The translations under genes were made by a program, and so were the position numbers. From Methylotuvimicrobium sp. KM2 (lineage in GTDB: Bacteria; Pseudomonadota; Gammaproteobacteria; Methylococcales; Methylomonadaceae): a stretch of 64,000 nt of DNA. The notes under the pieces were generated by a model. It did no database searches. It saw nothing but the letters and a program-made list of their open reading frames with translations, and was not told where the DNA came from. Location: positions 1,116,001-1,180,000 of the forward strand of contig NZ_CP150634.1 of assembly GCF_038051925.1 (NCBI RefSeq). Direction: 5' to 3'. Shown here in pieces: positions 15,383 to 24,706 of the stretch (position 1 is its first letter; each line of letters starts with the position of its first letter).

Positions 15383-16762
15383 TTGCCGCAATGGCATCTT
15401 AAACGGGCGTTTCTCGTCTCGTGCATGTTGCCGTGGCTGACGGCTTGCATGTCCGCGCCTAAACGCGATGCTGAATCGCTGGCTCCCGATGTGCCTTCTT
15501 CCTGGTCCGGCTCCATTTCCGTCGACGGCTTACCGGCTCGATGGCTGGACGGCTTCGGCGATCCGGTGCTGAGCGCCTTGGTGCAAGAGGCGCTAAACAA
15601 TAATTTCGACTTGAAATCCGCATCCGCGCGGGTTACGGCCGCCGCCGAGCAGGCACGCATCGACGGTGCCGGGCTTTGGCCGCAGTTATCGTTCGCGCCG
15701 GGCTACGAGCGCGCGCAGGTGCGTAGCGCCGGGTTCGGCAATACCGAATTCGGCGCGTTCCAAGCCTTGTTCGACCTGAACTGGGAGCTGGACGTGTGGG
15801 GCCGCATCCGGGCTTTTCGCAACGCCGCCGTGTTGGAGGCCGAGGCCGCCGAGGCCGATCTTCACGCCGCGCGCTTATCGTTGGCGGCCCGTACCGCGCA
15901 AAGCTTTTTCGAATTGGCCGAAGCCAAACTTCAGGCCGAAGTGGCCGCGCAATCGATCAAAGATCGTAAGACCCTGGTCGATTTGGTGCGCGGCCGTTTC
16001 GCGCGCGGTTTGGCGCGCGGTTTGGATTTGCGTCTGGCATTGACCGATTTGGCCAATGCCGAAGCCCAATTGGCCCGGGCGCGAGACCGCTTGCAAAGCG
16101 TAACTCGGCGTTTTGAAGTGCTGTTGGGGCGTTATCCGTCCGGCCGCGAATTCGAATCGGCACGACTGCCGGAGCCGCCTGCGGCGTTATCGGCCGGCTT
16201 GCCGTCGGAATTGTTGGCGCGGCGTCCCGATCTGATCGCCGCGTTCGAGCGTTTGCAAGCCGCCGACGCCCGGCTGGAAAGCGCCAACAAAGCCTTACTG
16301 CCGCGCATCGCGCTGACCGCGACCGGCGGCACGCGCAGCCCGGCTTTAACCGAACTGGTCGATCCGCGCGCGGTGGCTTGGAACGCCGCGATCGGCCTAT
16401 TGCAGCCGTTGTTTACCGGCGGGCGCTTGACCGGCGAGATACGGCGCAACGAAGCGCTGGTCGACGAGGCGCTTAATGATTACAAAAATACCGCGCTCGA
16501 AGCGTTCCGCGAAGTCGAACAAGCGCTCGCCGCAGAGGAATGGCTCAGACAACAGGAAACGGCGCTGCGCGAAGCCGTCGAACAAACCGAAGCCAGCCAA
16601 TCGTTGGCCGTATATTCGTACCGCCACGGCTTCATCGAGATACTGACGCTGCTCGATAGCTACCGCAGCACGCTCAACGCGCAAAGCGCGCATCTGGAAG
16701 TCAAAAGACAACTGCTCGGTAACCGCATCGCCTTGTATCTCGCGCTCGGAGGCAGCGAGTGA
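15383..16762 (+). CDS. Outer membrane factor of RND efflux system (NodT/TolC lipoprotein type)
   Basis: About 459 residues from TTG 15383. The signal MPQWHLKRAFLVSCMLPWLTAC gives a lipobox LTAC, typical of OprM/NodT-like lipoproteins. The body has the doubled OEP pattern: WLDGFGDPVLSALVQEALNNNFDLKSA, then FDLNWELDVWGRIR, GLPSELLARRPDLIAAFERLQAADARL, and LLQPLFTGGRL. It forms the outer membrane channel for the adaptor and pump that follow. An in-frame ATG at 15149 exists, but it would translate the palindromic element and bury the lipobox at residue 100, so a start after the element is preferred. Only TTG is available there. The native start may therefore have been displaced by the insertion. 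Confidence 0.85.
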   Translation: MPQWHLKRAFLVSCMLPWLTACMSAPKRDAESLAPDVPSSWSGSISVDGLPARWLDGFGDPVLSALVQEALNNNFDLKSASARVTAAAEQARIDGAGLWPQLSFAPGYERAQVRSAGFGNTEFGAFQALFDLNWELDVWGRIRAFRNAAVLEAEAAEADLHAARLSLAARTAQSFFELAEAKLQAEVAAQSIKDRKTLVDLVRGRFARGLARGLDLRLALTDLANAEAQLARARDRLQSVTRRFEVLLGRYPSGREFESARLPEPPAALSAGLPSELLARRPDLIAAFERLQAADARLESANKALLPRIALTATGGTRSPALTELVDPRAVAWNAAIGLLQPLFTGGRLTGEIRRNEALVDEALNDYKNTALEAFREVEQALAAEEWLRQQETALREAVEQTEASQSLAVYSYRHGFIEILTLLDSYRSTLNAQSAHLEVKRQLLGNRIALYLALGGSE

Positions 16763-17994
16763 AAAAGCCGCCAACGCAAAGCATCAAAATAGCAATCCCG
16801 ATCGTCGTGTTATCGTGCGGCATTGCCGGCGCCTGGGCGCTGGTCGCAAATCGTCCGGAACTCGAACCGAAAGTTCGTACGAACGAAGCGCCGTGGGTCG
16901 AGACGATCACCGTACAACCGCAAACGCTCAAAATCAATATACGTTCGCAAGGTATCGTCAAGCCGCGCGAGGAGCTGACATTGGTGCCGGAAGTGGCGGG
17001 AAAGATCGTGCGAATGCATCCGAATTTCGTGCCGGGCGGATTTTTCGAAGCCGGCGAATTGTTGATTGCGATCGATCCTCGCGATTACGATCATGCCGTC
17101 GCGGCTGCGGAAGCCGCGATTGCCGAAGCGCGAAGGCAAGTGCTGTTCGAAGAGGCTCAGGCGGAACAAGCGCAAGAAGAATGGCAAGCCCTGGGCGAAG
17201 GTCAGTCGACGCCACTGGCGATGCACGAACCGCAACTGGCCGAAGCCCGTGCGAAACTCAAATCGGCCGAATCCGAGCTGGCGAATGCGAAACTGCGCCG
17301 TAGCCGCTGCGATTTGTTTGCGCCGTTTGCCGGTCGCGTCGTTGAAAAACAGGCCGGAATCGGGCAATACGTGCAAATCGGCGATTCGCTCGCTAGGCTT
17401 TTTGCGACCGATGCGGCCGATGTGCGCTTACCGGTTCCGGCAGAGCAACTCGGATTCCTGCCGTTCGATTTCGTATCGTCCGGCGGCGGCATTAGTCGAG
17501 AGACGGGCGTTATGCTGAGTGCCGATATAGCCGGCGCCCGGCACCGCTGGCAAGGCCGTATCGTCAGGGCCGAAGCCGTCGTCGACGAAACGACCGGACT
17601 GCTGCATCTGATTGCGGAAATACGCAACCCCTATCAATCTGAACAGGGCGGCGTTCCGCTGCTGGCCGGATTGTTCGTACAGGCCGAAATCGAAGGCCGC
17701 GAGCAGCGCGAGGTATTCGAATTGCCTGTCGGCGTTTTGAATTCGATGCAAGAAGCGCTGGTAATCGACGGCGACTTGCGCTTGCATATTCGGCGATTGG
17801 ACGTATTGCGCCGGGAAGCGGATCGAATTTGGATCGAATCGGGATTGACGGCAGGGGAGCGGGTCGTTATTTCCGGGGTGCCGGTTCCGGTGGAAGGAAT
17901 GAAGGTCCGTGTACAGAAAACGACGCCCGAAATTTCGGCCGACGATCATGTTGCCGATGCCGATGCCGATGCCGATGCGGGTGCCGCGCGATGA
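16759..17994 (+). CDS. RND efflux periplasmic adaptor (membrane fusion protein)
   Basis: The 411 residues start with a single N-terminal membrane anchor (IKIAIPIVVLSCGIAGAWAL). The biotinyl-lipoyl half motifs follow (SQGIVKPREELTLVPEVAGKIVRM and LFAPFAGRVVEKQAGIGQYVQIG) around an alpha-helical hairpin rich in Ala/Glu, then a beta-barrel domain. It links the RND pump to the outer membrane factor. GTG 16759 overlaps the preceding stop (GTGA), and its own stop overlaps the pump start (ATGA), so the three genes are translationally coupled. The extreme C-terminus is an Ala/Asp repeat (VADADADADAG) encoded by tandem GCCGAT hexamers at 17950-17976. Confidence 0.92.
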   Translation: MKKPPTQSIKIAIPIVVLSCGIAGAWALVANRPELEPKVRTNEAPWVETITVQPQTLKINIRSQGIVKPREELTLVPEVAGKIVRMHPNFVPGGFFEAGELLIAIDPRDYDHAVAAAEAAIAEARRQVLFEEAQAEQAQEEWQALGEGQSTPLAMHEPQLAEARAKLKSAESELANAKLRRSRCDLFAPFAGRVVEKQAGIGQYVQIGDSLARLFATDAADVRLPVPAEQLGFLPFDFVSSGGGISRETGVMLSADIAGARHRWQGRIVRAEAVVDETTGLLHLIAEIRNPYQSEQGGVPLLAGLFVQAEIEGREQREVFELPVGVLNSMQEALVIDGDLRLHIRRLDVLRREADRIWIESGLTAGERVVISGVPVPVEGMKVRVQKTTPEISADDHVADADADADAGAAR

Positions 17995-20900
17995 AACGGT
18001 TTCCGCCGTCTACATCCGCCGTCGATGCGTCCGGTCTTATCGCTTGGTTCGCCGTCAATCCGGTAGCCGCGAATCTGTTGATGTGGCTGATTCTGTTCGC
18101 CGGCGCCGTTAGTTTGACGACAATCGAAAAAGAAGTCCTGCCGCATTTTTCGCCGAACCGAATAGAAATCAATGCTTATTATCCGGGGGGCGGCCCGGTG
18201 GAAATCGAGGAGTCGATTTGTATCCGAATCGAGGAAGCGGTTCATGACGTACCCGGAAGCAAGCGTCTGGTGTCGCAAATCATGGAAGGCGTCTGTAAAG
18301 TCGAAATGACGGTTTTGCCGGGACACGACAAGAACAACGTGATCAACGAAGTCCGCGGACGGGTTCAAGTTTTGCAGCGATTGCCGGAAGAATTGGAACG
18401 AATCGACGTGCAACCGTCTTATCGTAAAGGGGATAACGGCGTCATTTGGGTAGCCTTGCATGGGCGGTCGGACCCGCTGTACCTGAAACGTTTCGGCGAT
18501 CTGATTCAAAGCGATCTGGCGCGCCTGCCGGGCGTGACCCGCGCGTTGAATTATTACGAAATCCCGTATGAAATCGCGATCGAAGTGTCCTCGGAAAAAC
18601 TGCGGCGTTACCGTCTGTCGCTGCATGACGTGACGGAAGCGCTACGGCGGCAGTCGGTGGATCTGTCCGGCGGTTTGATCAAGAATCCGGACGGCGAAAT
18701 TTTGCTTCGAACCAACGGCAAAGCGCGGGACGGCGAGGCTTTGGGCAACATGGAATTGCGCGCCGATTCCGGCGGCGGACGGGTACTGCTGCGCGATGTC
18801 GCCGAAATCAAGGACGGATTGCAGGAACGCTTGTCGGAATGGCGTCATAACGGAGAAACCGCGCAGGGTTGGGAAGTTCATGCCGAGCACGGCTCGGTCG
18901 ACGTCGCGCGCCGCGTAAAAGGCTATGTTGCGTCGATGTCGGATCGCTTGCCGGAAGGCCTATCCCTTTATACCTGGTGGGACGATTCGGAGGCTTACGA
19001 CGAACGGATCGCCACGCTGATCGAAAACGGAATTTACGGCTTCGTGTTGGTTGTTGCGATTCTGACGCTGTTTTTGGACGCCGAATTGGCCTTTTGGGCG
19101 GGCATCGGTATCGTGACTTCGATGTTCGGCGCTTTCGCGTTGATGCCGTGGTTCGGCATTTCGCTGAATATGTTGTCGTTATTCGGTTTTATTTTGGCGA
19201 TCGGTATTCTCGTCGACGACGCCATTATCGTTGGAGAAGCGATTCACCGGCGCAAGGGCGCAAGCGATGCCGAAGGCAAGGAGCGAACGCCGGAACAGGC
19301 GGTGTCGGCTTCGATTCTAGGCGCCCGCGAAGTTTTTCTGCCGGTGATATTGGCTGTTGCCACGACGATTATCGCACTCTTGCCGGGGCTGTTCGTATCC
19401 GGTTGGGCAGGGCGGATGATGCAGCCGATTTGCGGCGTACTGATTGCGGTATTGCTGTTTTCACTGATCGAAGCCTTGTGGATTTTGCCGGCGCATTTGA
19501 CGAGTCCTACGGTGCGGACCGTGCGTTTTCCGCGAATCGCGCAATGGCGCGGCAGGCTGAATGACGGTTTGGCAGTTTTTATCCGGCGCGTTTACGGCCC
19601 CGTGCTGAAAAAAGCTTTGACTTGGCGCTATCTGACGATTTCGGTGTTTGCGGTCTTCGTATTGCTGAGTGCCGCACTCGTGGCGGGCGGCCATTTACGC
19701 TGGACGCTTCAGGCCAATGTCACGAAAAGCAGTTTTTCGGCTCATCTGGAGTTGCCTCGGGCATCACCCTATGCCGAAACGCGGCGGATCGCCGAGCAAG
19801 TGGAACGCGCGTTGTTGGCGATGCGCAGCGAACTCGACGATGCCGACAAAAAGCTTGCTTATTTTTCCAAGCGTTGCGGGAGCATCGAGCCCGCGTCGAC
19901 GATGTTGGTCGGCTTGGAAACGATGATTTGGGAGTACGGCGCAGGATTCTGGACGGAATTGTCGCCGGACGGTAGACAATGCATCGCCGTCGAGCCGTTC
20001 ATACGCGAATGGCGGCGGCGTATCGGCGATATTGCGCCCGGTAAGATCGAGTTTATTTATAAGGAAGGGGATGTGCTTTACGATCTCGAATTCGATTTGG
20101 CCGCTCCCGATCCGGACGTGCTGGCATCGGCCGTGACGCGCTTTAAGAACGCACTGGCGGCGTATCCGGGAGTGCATGATGTCGTCGACTCCGCCGAACC
20201 CGGCAAGCCGGAAGCGCGCTTGCGGCTGAAACCGAATGCGGAAGCGTTGGGTTTGAGTCTGCAGGACATTGCCCGGCAAGTGCGCCATGGTTATTACGGC
20301 GACGAAGTATACAGGGTTCAGCGAGGGGCTCATGAAGTTCGGGTTGTCGTACGTTTGCCGTTAGGCGAAAGACAAGCCTTGACCGATCTTCGAAACCTGC
20401 CGGTTCGGCTTCCCGGCGGCGGCCTAGCGCCGCTTGCGACGTTGGCCGAGATCGAATTGCAGCCGGGTTACGCCAAATTAACGAGGCTACAGCGCCAACG
20501 CGTCTTGAAAGTACAAGCGCGTGTCGATCCGGCATTGGCCGATGTCAACTCGATCTATGCGAAAGTCGAAGCCGAATTGGCGCCACGCTTGCAAAAGGAA
20601 TTTCCGCTGCTCAGCCTGGAAATCGGAGAAGAGCGCCGGGAACAGAACCGAATGATGCGTAGCCTGATCGTCAATACATCGATTGCATTGGTAGCAATCT
20701 ATATACTGATCGCGATACCTTTCGGCTCTTATACCATGCCGCTGATATTGATGCCGGTAGCGCCGGTCGCCTGGTGCGGAGGAATTTGGGCGCATTGGTT
20801 AGCGGGTTTGCCGTTATCGATGGAGTCGCTGATCGGCATGGTCGCGGCGAGCGGGGTGGTCGTAAACGACAGTCTGGTATTGCTCGATGCCGTCGAGCGG

Positions 20901-21194
20901 AGCGAAGACAACGCCGAAACGATCGAAGAACGACTTTTTCGAGCTTGTTCGGTCCGGTTTCGGCCGATTTTGTTGGCGTTTTTGACCACGTTTGCAGGCT
21001 TCTTGCCGACCTTGCTTGAAACCAGCGAACAAGCGCAATTTCTGATTCCGATGACATTGGCGCTAGCTTCCGGACTACTGATCGGTATGACCGCCAGCTT
21101 ATTGCTGACGCCGGTAAGCTATAGCGTTTTTGCGGAAAGGCGAAGCACGCATAAAACCGGCAAACTCAAAACGATAGGCCACGATCCGGAATGA
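17991..21194 (+). CDS. RND efflux transporter, inner membrane pump (HAE1/AcrB-like)
   Basis: The 1067 residues have the usual RND duplication of a 12-TM protein with two large periplasmic loops. The N-terminal TM1 is LLMWLILFAGAVSLTTIEKEVLPHFSPNRIEI. The proton-relay region around TM4 includes ILAIGILVDDAIIVGEAI with the conserved paired Asp, and the C-terminal half has GMVAASGVVVNDSLVLLDAV. The deviations from AcrB loops and 'PGGGPVEIEESI' are typical of the less studied MMPL/HAE1-like pumps that are often annotated simply as efflux RND permeases. Substrate cannot be read from the sequence. ATG 17991 is chosen as the start (overlap with adaptor stop). Confidence 0.92.
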   Translation: MKRFPPSTSAVDASGLIAWFAVNPVAANLLMWLILFAGAVSLTTIEKEVLPHFSPNRIEINAYYPGGGPVEIEESICIRIEEAVHDVPGSKRLVSQIMEGVCKVEMTVLPGHDKNNVINEVRGRVQVLQRLPEELERIDVQPSYRKGDNGVIWVALHGRSDPLYLKRFGDLIQSDLARLPGVTRALNYYEIPYEIAIEVSSEKLRRYRLSLHDVTEALRRQSVDLSGGLIKNPDGEILLRTNGKARDGEALGNMELRADSGGGRVLLRDVAEIKDGLQERLSEWRHNGETAQGWEVHAEHGSVDVARRVKGYVASMSDRLPEGLSLYTWWDDSEAYDERIATLIENGIYGFVLVVAILTLFLDAELAFWAGIGIVTSMFGAFALMPWFGISLNMLSLFGFILAIGILVDDAIIVGEAIHRRKGASDAEGKERTPEQAVSASILGAREVFLPVILAVATTIIALLPGLFVSGWAGRMMQPICGVLIAVLLFSLIEALWILPAHLTSPTVRTVRFPRIAQWRGRLNDGLAVFIRRVYGPVLKKALTWRYLTISVFAVFVLLSAALVAGGHLRWTLQANVTKSSFSAHLELPRASPYAETRRIAEQVERALLAMRSELDDADKKLAYFSKRCGSIEPASTMLVGLETMIWEYGAGFWTELSPDGRQCIAVEPFIREWRRRIGDIAPGKIEFIYKEGDVLYDLEFDLAAPDPDVLASAVTRFKNALAAYPGVHDVVDSAEPGKPEARLRLKPNAEALGLSLQDIARQVRHGYYGDEVYRVQRGAHEVRVVVRLPLGERQALTDLRNLPVRLPGGGLAPLATLAEIELQPGYAKLTRLQRQRVLKVQARVDPALADVNSIYAKVEAELAPRLQKEFPLLSLEIGEERREQNRMMRSLIVNTSIALVAIYILIAIPFGSYTMPLILMPVAPVAWCGGIWAHWLAGLPLSMESLIGMVAASGVVVNDSLVLLDAVERSEDNAETIEERLFRACSVRFRPILLAFLTTFAGFLPTLLETSEQAQFLIPMTLALASGLLIGMTASLLLTPVSYSVFAERRSTHKTGKLKTIGHDPE

Positions 21195-21219
21195 TAACCT
21201 GGGTTGATAATCGAGAATC

Positions 21220-21301
21220 GTAGCCCGTATGCAGCGAAGCGGAATACGGGAAAGGCGTGGCATCGAACTTCCCGGATTGCGCTACGCTCCATCCGGGCTA
21301 C
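21220..21301 (+). repeat. REP pair, Y-type first
   Basis: It starts 25 bp after the efflux pump stop. It is followed by a linker (TAAAATCGACCTCCTTAAAATG) that recurs between the pair at 45578/45733. Confidence 0.95.
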
Positions 21302-21403
21302 GGTGCTAAAATCGACCTCCTTAAAATGATAGGTCGCGATCCCTTTGCAGGACGGGTTATTTAACTCGTCCTGCCGACGAACCGTGCCAGGCCATCGAAA
21401 ATC

Positions 21404-21484
21404 GTAGCCCGTATGCAGCACAGCGAAATACGAGAAAGGCGCGGTCTCGACTTCCCGGATTGCACTACGTTCCATCCGGGCTAC
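21404..21484 (+). repeat. REP pair, Y-type first, diverged
   Basis: Second copy of a two-element array after the efflux operon. Several stem substitutions (CGAAATACGAG) weaken the first hairpin. The remaining 21485-21825 has no gene; it holds a REP fragment GTAGCCCGTTTACAGC at 21700. Confidence 0.88.
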
Positions 21485-21825
21485 GGTGCTACGACCTTCG
21501 TCCAGCCGATTGGCTGCGTTCCAGCATCCAACGATACATCAAATCCGGTGCATTACCCGCCGATTGGGGCGCCTTCCCGCGAAAACGACAAAATATTTGG
21601 GGAGCGTAGGTTGGGGTCGACTGCAGGGATGGATGCAGGAGGTAGGGCAATGCCTGGAGTAATTGCCGAGATGATAGGAGCCCCAACACGACAACCGGTA
21701 GCCCGTTTACAGCGCTGCTAACGAATTGATTGCGAAAAATGTAATCCTTTTTCTCCATCTGCCACCCTTTGCTACAATGCTTCAAGTTTAATCTCTCCAT
21801 CCTTCTGATTAAGGAGTTAATCATT

Positions 21826-22044
21826 ATGAAAACATTAACACTTAAAATTGATGACAGTGTTAGCGATAAGTTTATTTGGTTGCTACAGCATTTTTCTGAA
21901 AACGAGGTGAGTGTCGTGGATTCCGAGGATTATCTTTCTGATGATGATTATTTGCGGGGTTTTCAAGGCATGGTTGAAAGCATTAAAAAAGCAAAGTCGG
22001 AACCTGCTGATAAGGGAGTAACGTTGAGCCAATTGGATTGGTAA
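21826..22044 (+). CDS. Antitoxin of a YoeB/Txe-type module
   Basis: The 72-residue acidic protein (MKTLTLKIDDSVSDKFIWLLQHF, VVDSEDYLSDDDYLRGFQGMVESI, and SEPADKGVTLSQLDW) has the size and the short beta start seen in antitoxins paired with Txe/YoeB-like toxins. ATG 21826 is preferred to the upstream in-frame ATG because it follows an AAGGAGTTAA Shine-Dalgarno. The toxin start overlaps its stop (TAATG). Confidence 0.78.
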   Translation: MKTLTLKIDDSVSDKFIWLLQHFSENEVSVVDSEDYLSDDDYLRGFQGMVESIKKAKSEPADKGVTLSQLDW

Positions 22045-22305
22045 TGTACCAGGTTTTGTTGATGAGCCAAGCGCAGAAGGATGCGAAAAAGTTAGCTTCT
22101 ACTGGTTTAAAACCCAAAACGTTAAAACTGCTTGAGTTAATACAGCAAGATCCTTTCTGATATCCTTCCAGCCTTTGAAGTTTTGAAAGGGGATATGCAA
22201 GGCTTAATCAGTCGTCGCATTAACAAACAACATCGCTTGGTCTATGAAGTGGTTGACGACGAAAAACTGATTAAAGTTTATCGGATGTGGACTCATTATG
22301 AGTAA
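22044..22305 (+). pseudogene. YoeB/Txe-family toxin broken by a frameshift
   Basis: The first part reads MYQVLLMSQAQKDAKKLASTGLKPKTLKLLELIQQDPF and then a stop near 22157. In a shifted frame it continues SDILPAFEVLKGDMQGLISRRINKQHRLVYEVVDDEKLIKVYRMWTHYE to TAA 22303-22305. The second part carries the YoeB catalytic signature (SRRIN.QHRLVYEV...K..RMWTHYE). A single-base change around 22150-22160 would restore the toxin. As it stands the toxin is probably inactive, leaving a functional antitoxin. Confidence 0.85.
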
Positions 22306-22486
22306 ATTTGAACGCGAAGCGCCGGAAATCGGGGTCACACCGATATTGGATAGAGTAGAGAACATGGGGTAAACGGGATCAGGATAAATGGGGTAAAGTC
22401 TTGAATTTGCGCACAAGACCTCACCTTCCCTGGATATGTAGCGAAGCGGAATCCGGGGAATTCGTGGCCCGGTGTTTTTGCAGGGC
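22306..22486. other. Intergenic, little recognised
   Basis: A GTAGCGAAGCGGAATCCGGGG word at 22439 looks like a degraded REP half. Nothing else was seen. Confidence 0.35.
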
Positions 22487-22557
22487 GTAGGATGCGGTGA
22501 CGACAGGAACCGCATCGTTCGCGATTGATGCGGTTCACGTTGTTCACCGCATCCTAC
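22487..22557. repeat. 71-bp palindrome of a different GTAG...CTAC type
   Basis: GTAGGATGCGGTGA at the left pairs with TTCACCGCATCCTAC at the right. Inner arms are GAACCGCATC/GATGCGGTTC. It shares only the GTAG end with the main REP family. Confidence 0.85.
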
Positions 22558-22687
22558 GGACTGGAAGGTGAAGCGTATACGATCGCACGGGGTTCATCCG
22601 GCATGGCGAGTGGATCGACAACGTCGGGACCAAACCGGTCGATTTCCGATAATTCTCTATGGTAAAGGAGCATGCCGCCGGGTTGGA

Positions 22688-22867
22688 TCAAGCATTTTGC
22701 AATTTTTTGAGTATGGCCTTTGCCAAATTTTCATTGATTTCGTTATGCCGGGGAACCGGTTGGGATTGCTTGGTTTGTGGATTCGTGTACCAATCGTGCC
22801 GACCACCGTTACGCACAAGAATACAGCCCATGTTTTCAAGCGCCTTGATCAAATCGCGCCTCTTCAT
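22688..22867 (-). CDS. hicA: HicA-family toxin, short form
   Basis: The 59-residue protein (MKRRDLIKALENMGCILVRNG, GRHDWYTNPQTKQSQPVPRH, EINENLAKAILKKLQNA) is a canonical short HicA. 'L...G....R.GGRHDWY.NP' holds the catalytic histidine, and 'PVPRHNEIN..LAK.IL' is the C-terminal motif. Its ATG directly follows the stop of the upstream hicB-like gene. It is below the length often used as a cutoff and overlaps a longer spurious frame, so it could be missed. Confidence 0.88.
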   Translation of the reverse strand: MKRRDLIKALENMGCILVRNGGRHDWYTNPQTKQSQPVPRHNEINENLAKAILKKLQNA

Positions 22868-23059
22868 TCAGGCGACCAACAATTCTTCGACTTTACGGAT
22901 ATAAGGAATTTGTCCGGACTCGATATCAATTAATAAATCTTTCAAATTATCGATCAACTCTTCTTTCGTCATACCTTGAGTTTGATAATCAGGATATTCA
23001 TTCAGAAACCCGAGAAAAAATGTATCTTCTTGCCACGATGTAAACTTTACCGATCTCAT
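22868..23059 (-). CDS. hicB: HicB-family antitoxin
   Basis: About 63 residues from ATG 23059 (MRSVKFTSWQEDTFFLGFLNEYPDYQTQGMTKEELIDNLKDLLIDIESG). The partial RNase H-like fold pattern 'W.E...F.G.L...PDY.TQG.T..EL..NL.DL' marks HicB. A TTG at 23086 would add nine residues. It is antitoxin-first and adjoins hicA with no gap, as in the module at 12583-13017, although the two HicB sequences are unrelated in detail. Confidence 0.85.
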   Translation of the reverse strand: MRSVKFTSWQEDTFFLGFLNEYPDYQTQGMTKEELIDNLKDLLIDIESGQIPYIRKVEELLVA

Positions 23060-23264
23060 AAAAGCACCGTCATGTAATAGTTGCAAACGTTATATCTTTC
23101 ACGCTTCAACTGTCGGCACATTTTCCCCTCTCCCTTAGGGATGAGGGAATCAAAGAGCCCGACATGTGAAGTGCGATGACACAGTAGTGATACGATCATA
23201 CCCTAGCTTAAATTATTTATACAAACTTCATGTCAACGTCGGAACATCAAAAGCCTTGAACCCT
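23060..23264. other. Intergenic, promoter side of the second hic module
   Basis: AT-rich, with no gene recognised. It presumably carries the hicBA promoter. Nothing further could be identified. Confidence 0.35.
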
Positions 23265-23346
23265 GTAGCCCGTATGCAGCGAAGCGGAATACTGGGAATT
23301 CGTGGCCTCGCCCGTCCCGGATTACGCTACACTCCATCCGGGCTAC
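23265..23346 (+). repeat. REP pair overlapping the 3' end of PepSY gene 1
   Basis: Y-type first on the plus strand. The minus-strand PepSY gene reads 20 bp into it and uses its bases for the last codons (SPDGV) and stop. Confidence 0.93.
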
Positions 23347-24574
23347 GCATTTTGGAATTCGCGGCCCGCCGTTTTTGCAGCCACCGAATCAACCCGGTGA
23401 CGAACAACAGCGGACAAGCCAAGCCGGTCAGAAAGACCAGAATCCGCCCGGTCATGCCGAAGGCCTGGCCCGAATGCAACGGCCACTGCCAATGCGTGAA
23501 CACCTCGCCGGCCGTGCCGATCGCCGGGTCGTCGATATCGAGCACCCGGCCGGAATACCGGTCGATCACGACACAGACCCGCTGTAGCCAACTGCCCGGC
23601 CGGTCGACGCCGTCCTTGCACACCGTATAGGTATCTTCCGCACCGGGTGCGCCGTATATCCAATGTGGCCGCCCGTTCGGGTAGCGTTCGCCGGCGATCG
23701 CGACGGCCCGATCCATCGCAATCGGCTCCAGGCCCTCGACCGGCACGGATTTAAACCAATAACGGTACGTGACCGGCGAAAACAGCTCCAACACCAGCAC
23801 GACATTGTGCGGCAAGACCATGTAAATACCGGAAAACAGCACCGGCAACATGATCAAAGCCGTATAAAAACCGGAAGTCTTGTGTAGGTCATAATTCAAG
23901 CGCCCGCCGCTTGCATGGCGCTTGATCGTCAACGCGTTGCGCCATTTACCGGTCAACGGCCACCAAACGATCAGGCCGGTCAGTACCGAAATGATCAATA
24001 ACGCGGAAGATAGGCCGACGATGACCGGACTGACGTCCTCCGGCAGCAATAAATCGTAATGCAACCTGAACACGAAGCCGATGAAGGTATGCGGCAGCCA
24101 GCTATCCGATGACTCCATCAAACGCTTCCCGATCACTTCGGACGTGTACGGATCGACATAAACCTGCCAGCTATCGTTGGCGCCATTACCGTTCGGCACC
24201 GCATAAGACAGCCGGAAGGCCGCCGCCGCATCATTGCGCGGATAGGTTGCGAAGGTATGCTTTGCATTGTTCGGCATGGCGGATCGGCCGGCGGCGAAAA
24301 TCTCCGCGAGCGGCCGGTAAGCAGCCGTCCGTTCGGGCGGTTCGACCGTCAACAACGTCGGATTCAGCCATTCGTCGATTTCGGCATGGAACACCAAAAT
24401 ACTGCCGGTCAAACCGTAAATCGCCAGCAAAAAGCCTAACGTCAAACCCAACCACAAATGCACGTCGAGCCAGAGTTTGCGGCGGGTTTTCAGCCGATTC
24501 AGACGGGTATTGATGGGTCTTGCCGAAGCGGTAAATTCGCCGCCGGGACGGTCGTGATCGTGTTGTCTCATCAT
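23327..24574 (-). CDS. PepSY-domain membrane protein, siderophore-associated (copy 1)
   Basis: The 415 residues have four TM helices: residues ~35-60 (LWLDVHLWLGLTLGFLLAIYGLTG), one after the first periplasmic loop (LSSALLIISVLTGLIVWW), one around TALIMLPVLFSGIY, and the C-terminal LVFLTGLACPLLFVTGLI. The PepSY pattern 'VYVDPYTSEVIGKR' and 'VVIDRYSGRVLDIDD' appears twice. Family members (PiuB/FsqB-like) sit beside TonB receptors and are implicated in reductive release of iron from siderophores at the inner membrane. It follows TonB receptor 1 on the same strand. The C-terminus KMRSPDGV comes from a REP element. Confidence 0.88.
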   Translation of the reverse strand: MMRQHDHDRPGGEFTASARPINTRLNRLKTRRKLWLDVHLWLGLTLGFLLAIYGLTGSILVFHAEIDEWLNPTLLTVEPPERTAAYRPLAEIFAAGRSAMPNNAKHTFATYPRNDAAAAFRLSYAVPNGNGANDSWQVYVDPYTSEVIGKRLMESSDSWLPHTFIGFVFRLHYDLLLPEDVSPVIVGLSSALLIISVLTGLIVWWPLTGKWRNALTIKRHASGGRLNYDLHKTSGFYTALIMLPVLFSGIYMVLPHNVVLVLELFSPVTYRYWFKSVPVEGLEPIAMDRAVAIAGERYPNGRPHWIYGAPGAEDTYTVCKDGVDRPGSWLQRVCVVIDRYSGRVLDIDDPAIGTAGEVFTHWQWPLHSGQAFGMTGRILVFLTGLACPLLFVTGLIRWLQKRRAANSKMRSPDGV

Positions 24575-24602
24575 GTTCTATCGATGGTGTGAATGAACGG
24601 AC

Positions 24603-24684
24603 GTAGCCCGTATGCAGCGAAGCGGAATACGGGACAGGCGCGGCTTCGACCGTCCCGGATTGCGCTGCGCTCCATCCGGGCTGC
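24603..24684 (+). repeat. REP pair between receptor 1 and PepSY 1
   Basis: Y-type first. The last four bases are CTGC instead of CTAC. It lies 22 bp after the receptor stop in transcription direction, between the receptor and the PepSY gene. Confidence 0.93.
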
Positions 24685-24706
24685 AAAGCTCCATCCGGAT
24701 TCTAAA

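Noticed and set aside
21220..21484. Possible CRISPR array (regularly spaced repeats)
   Set aside because: The repeats are REP pairs about 180 bp apart with homologous linkers, not short repeats with unique spacers, and no cas gene is present.
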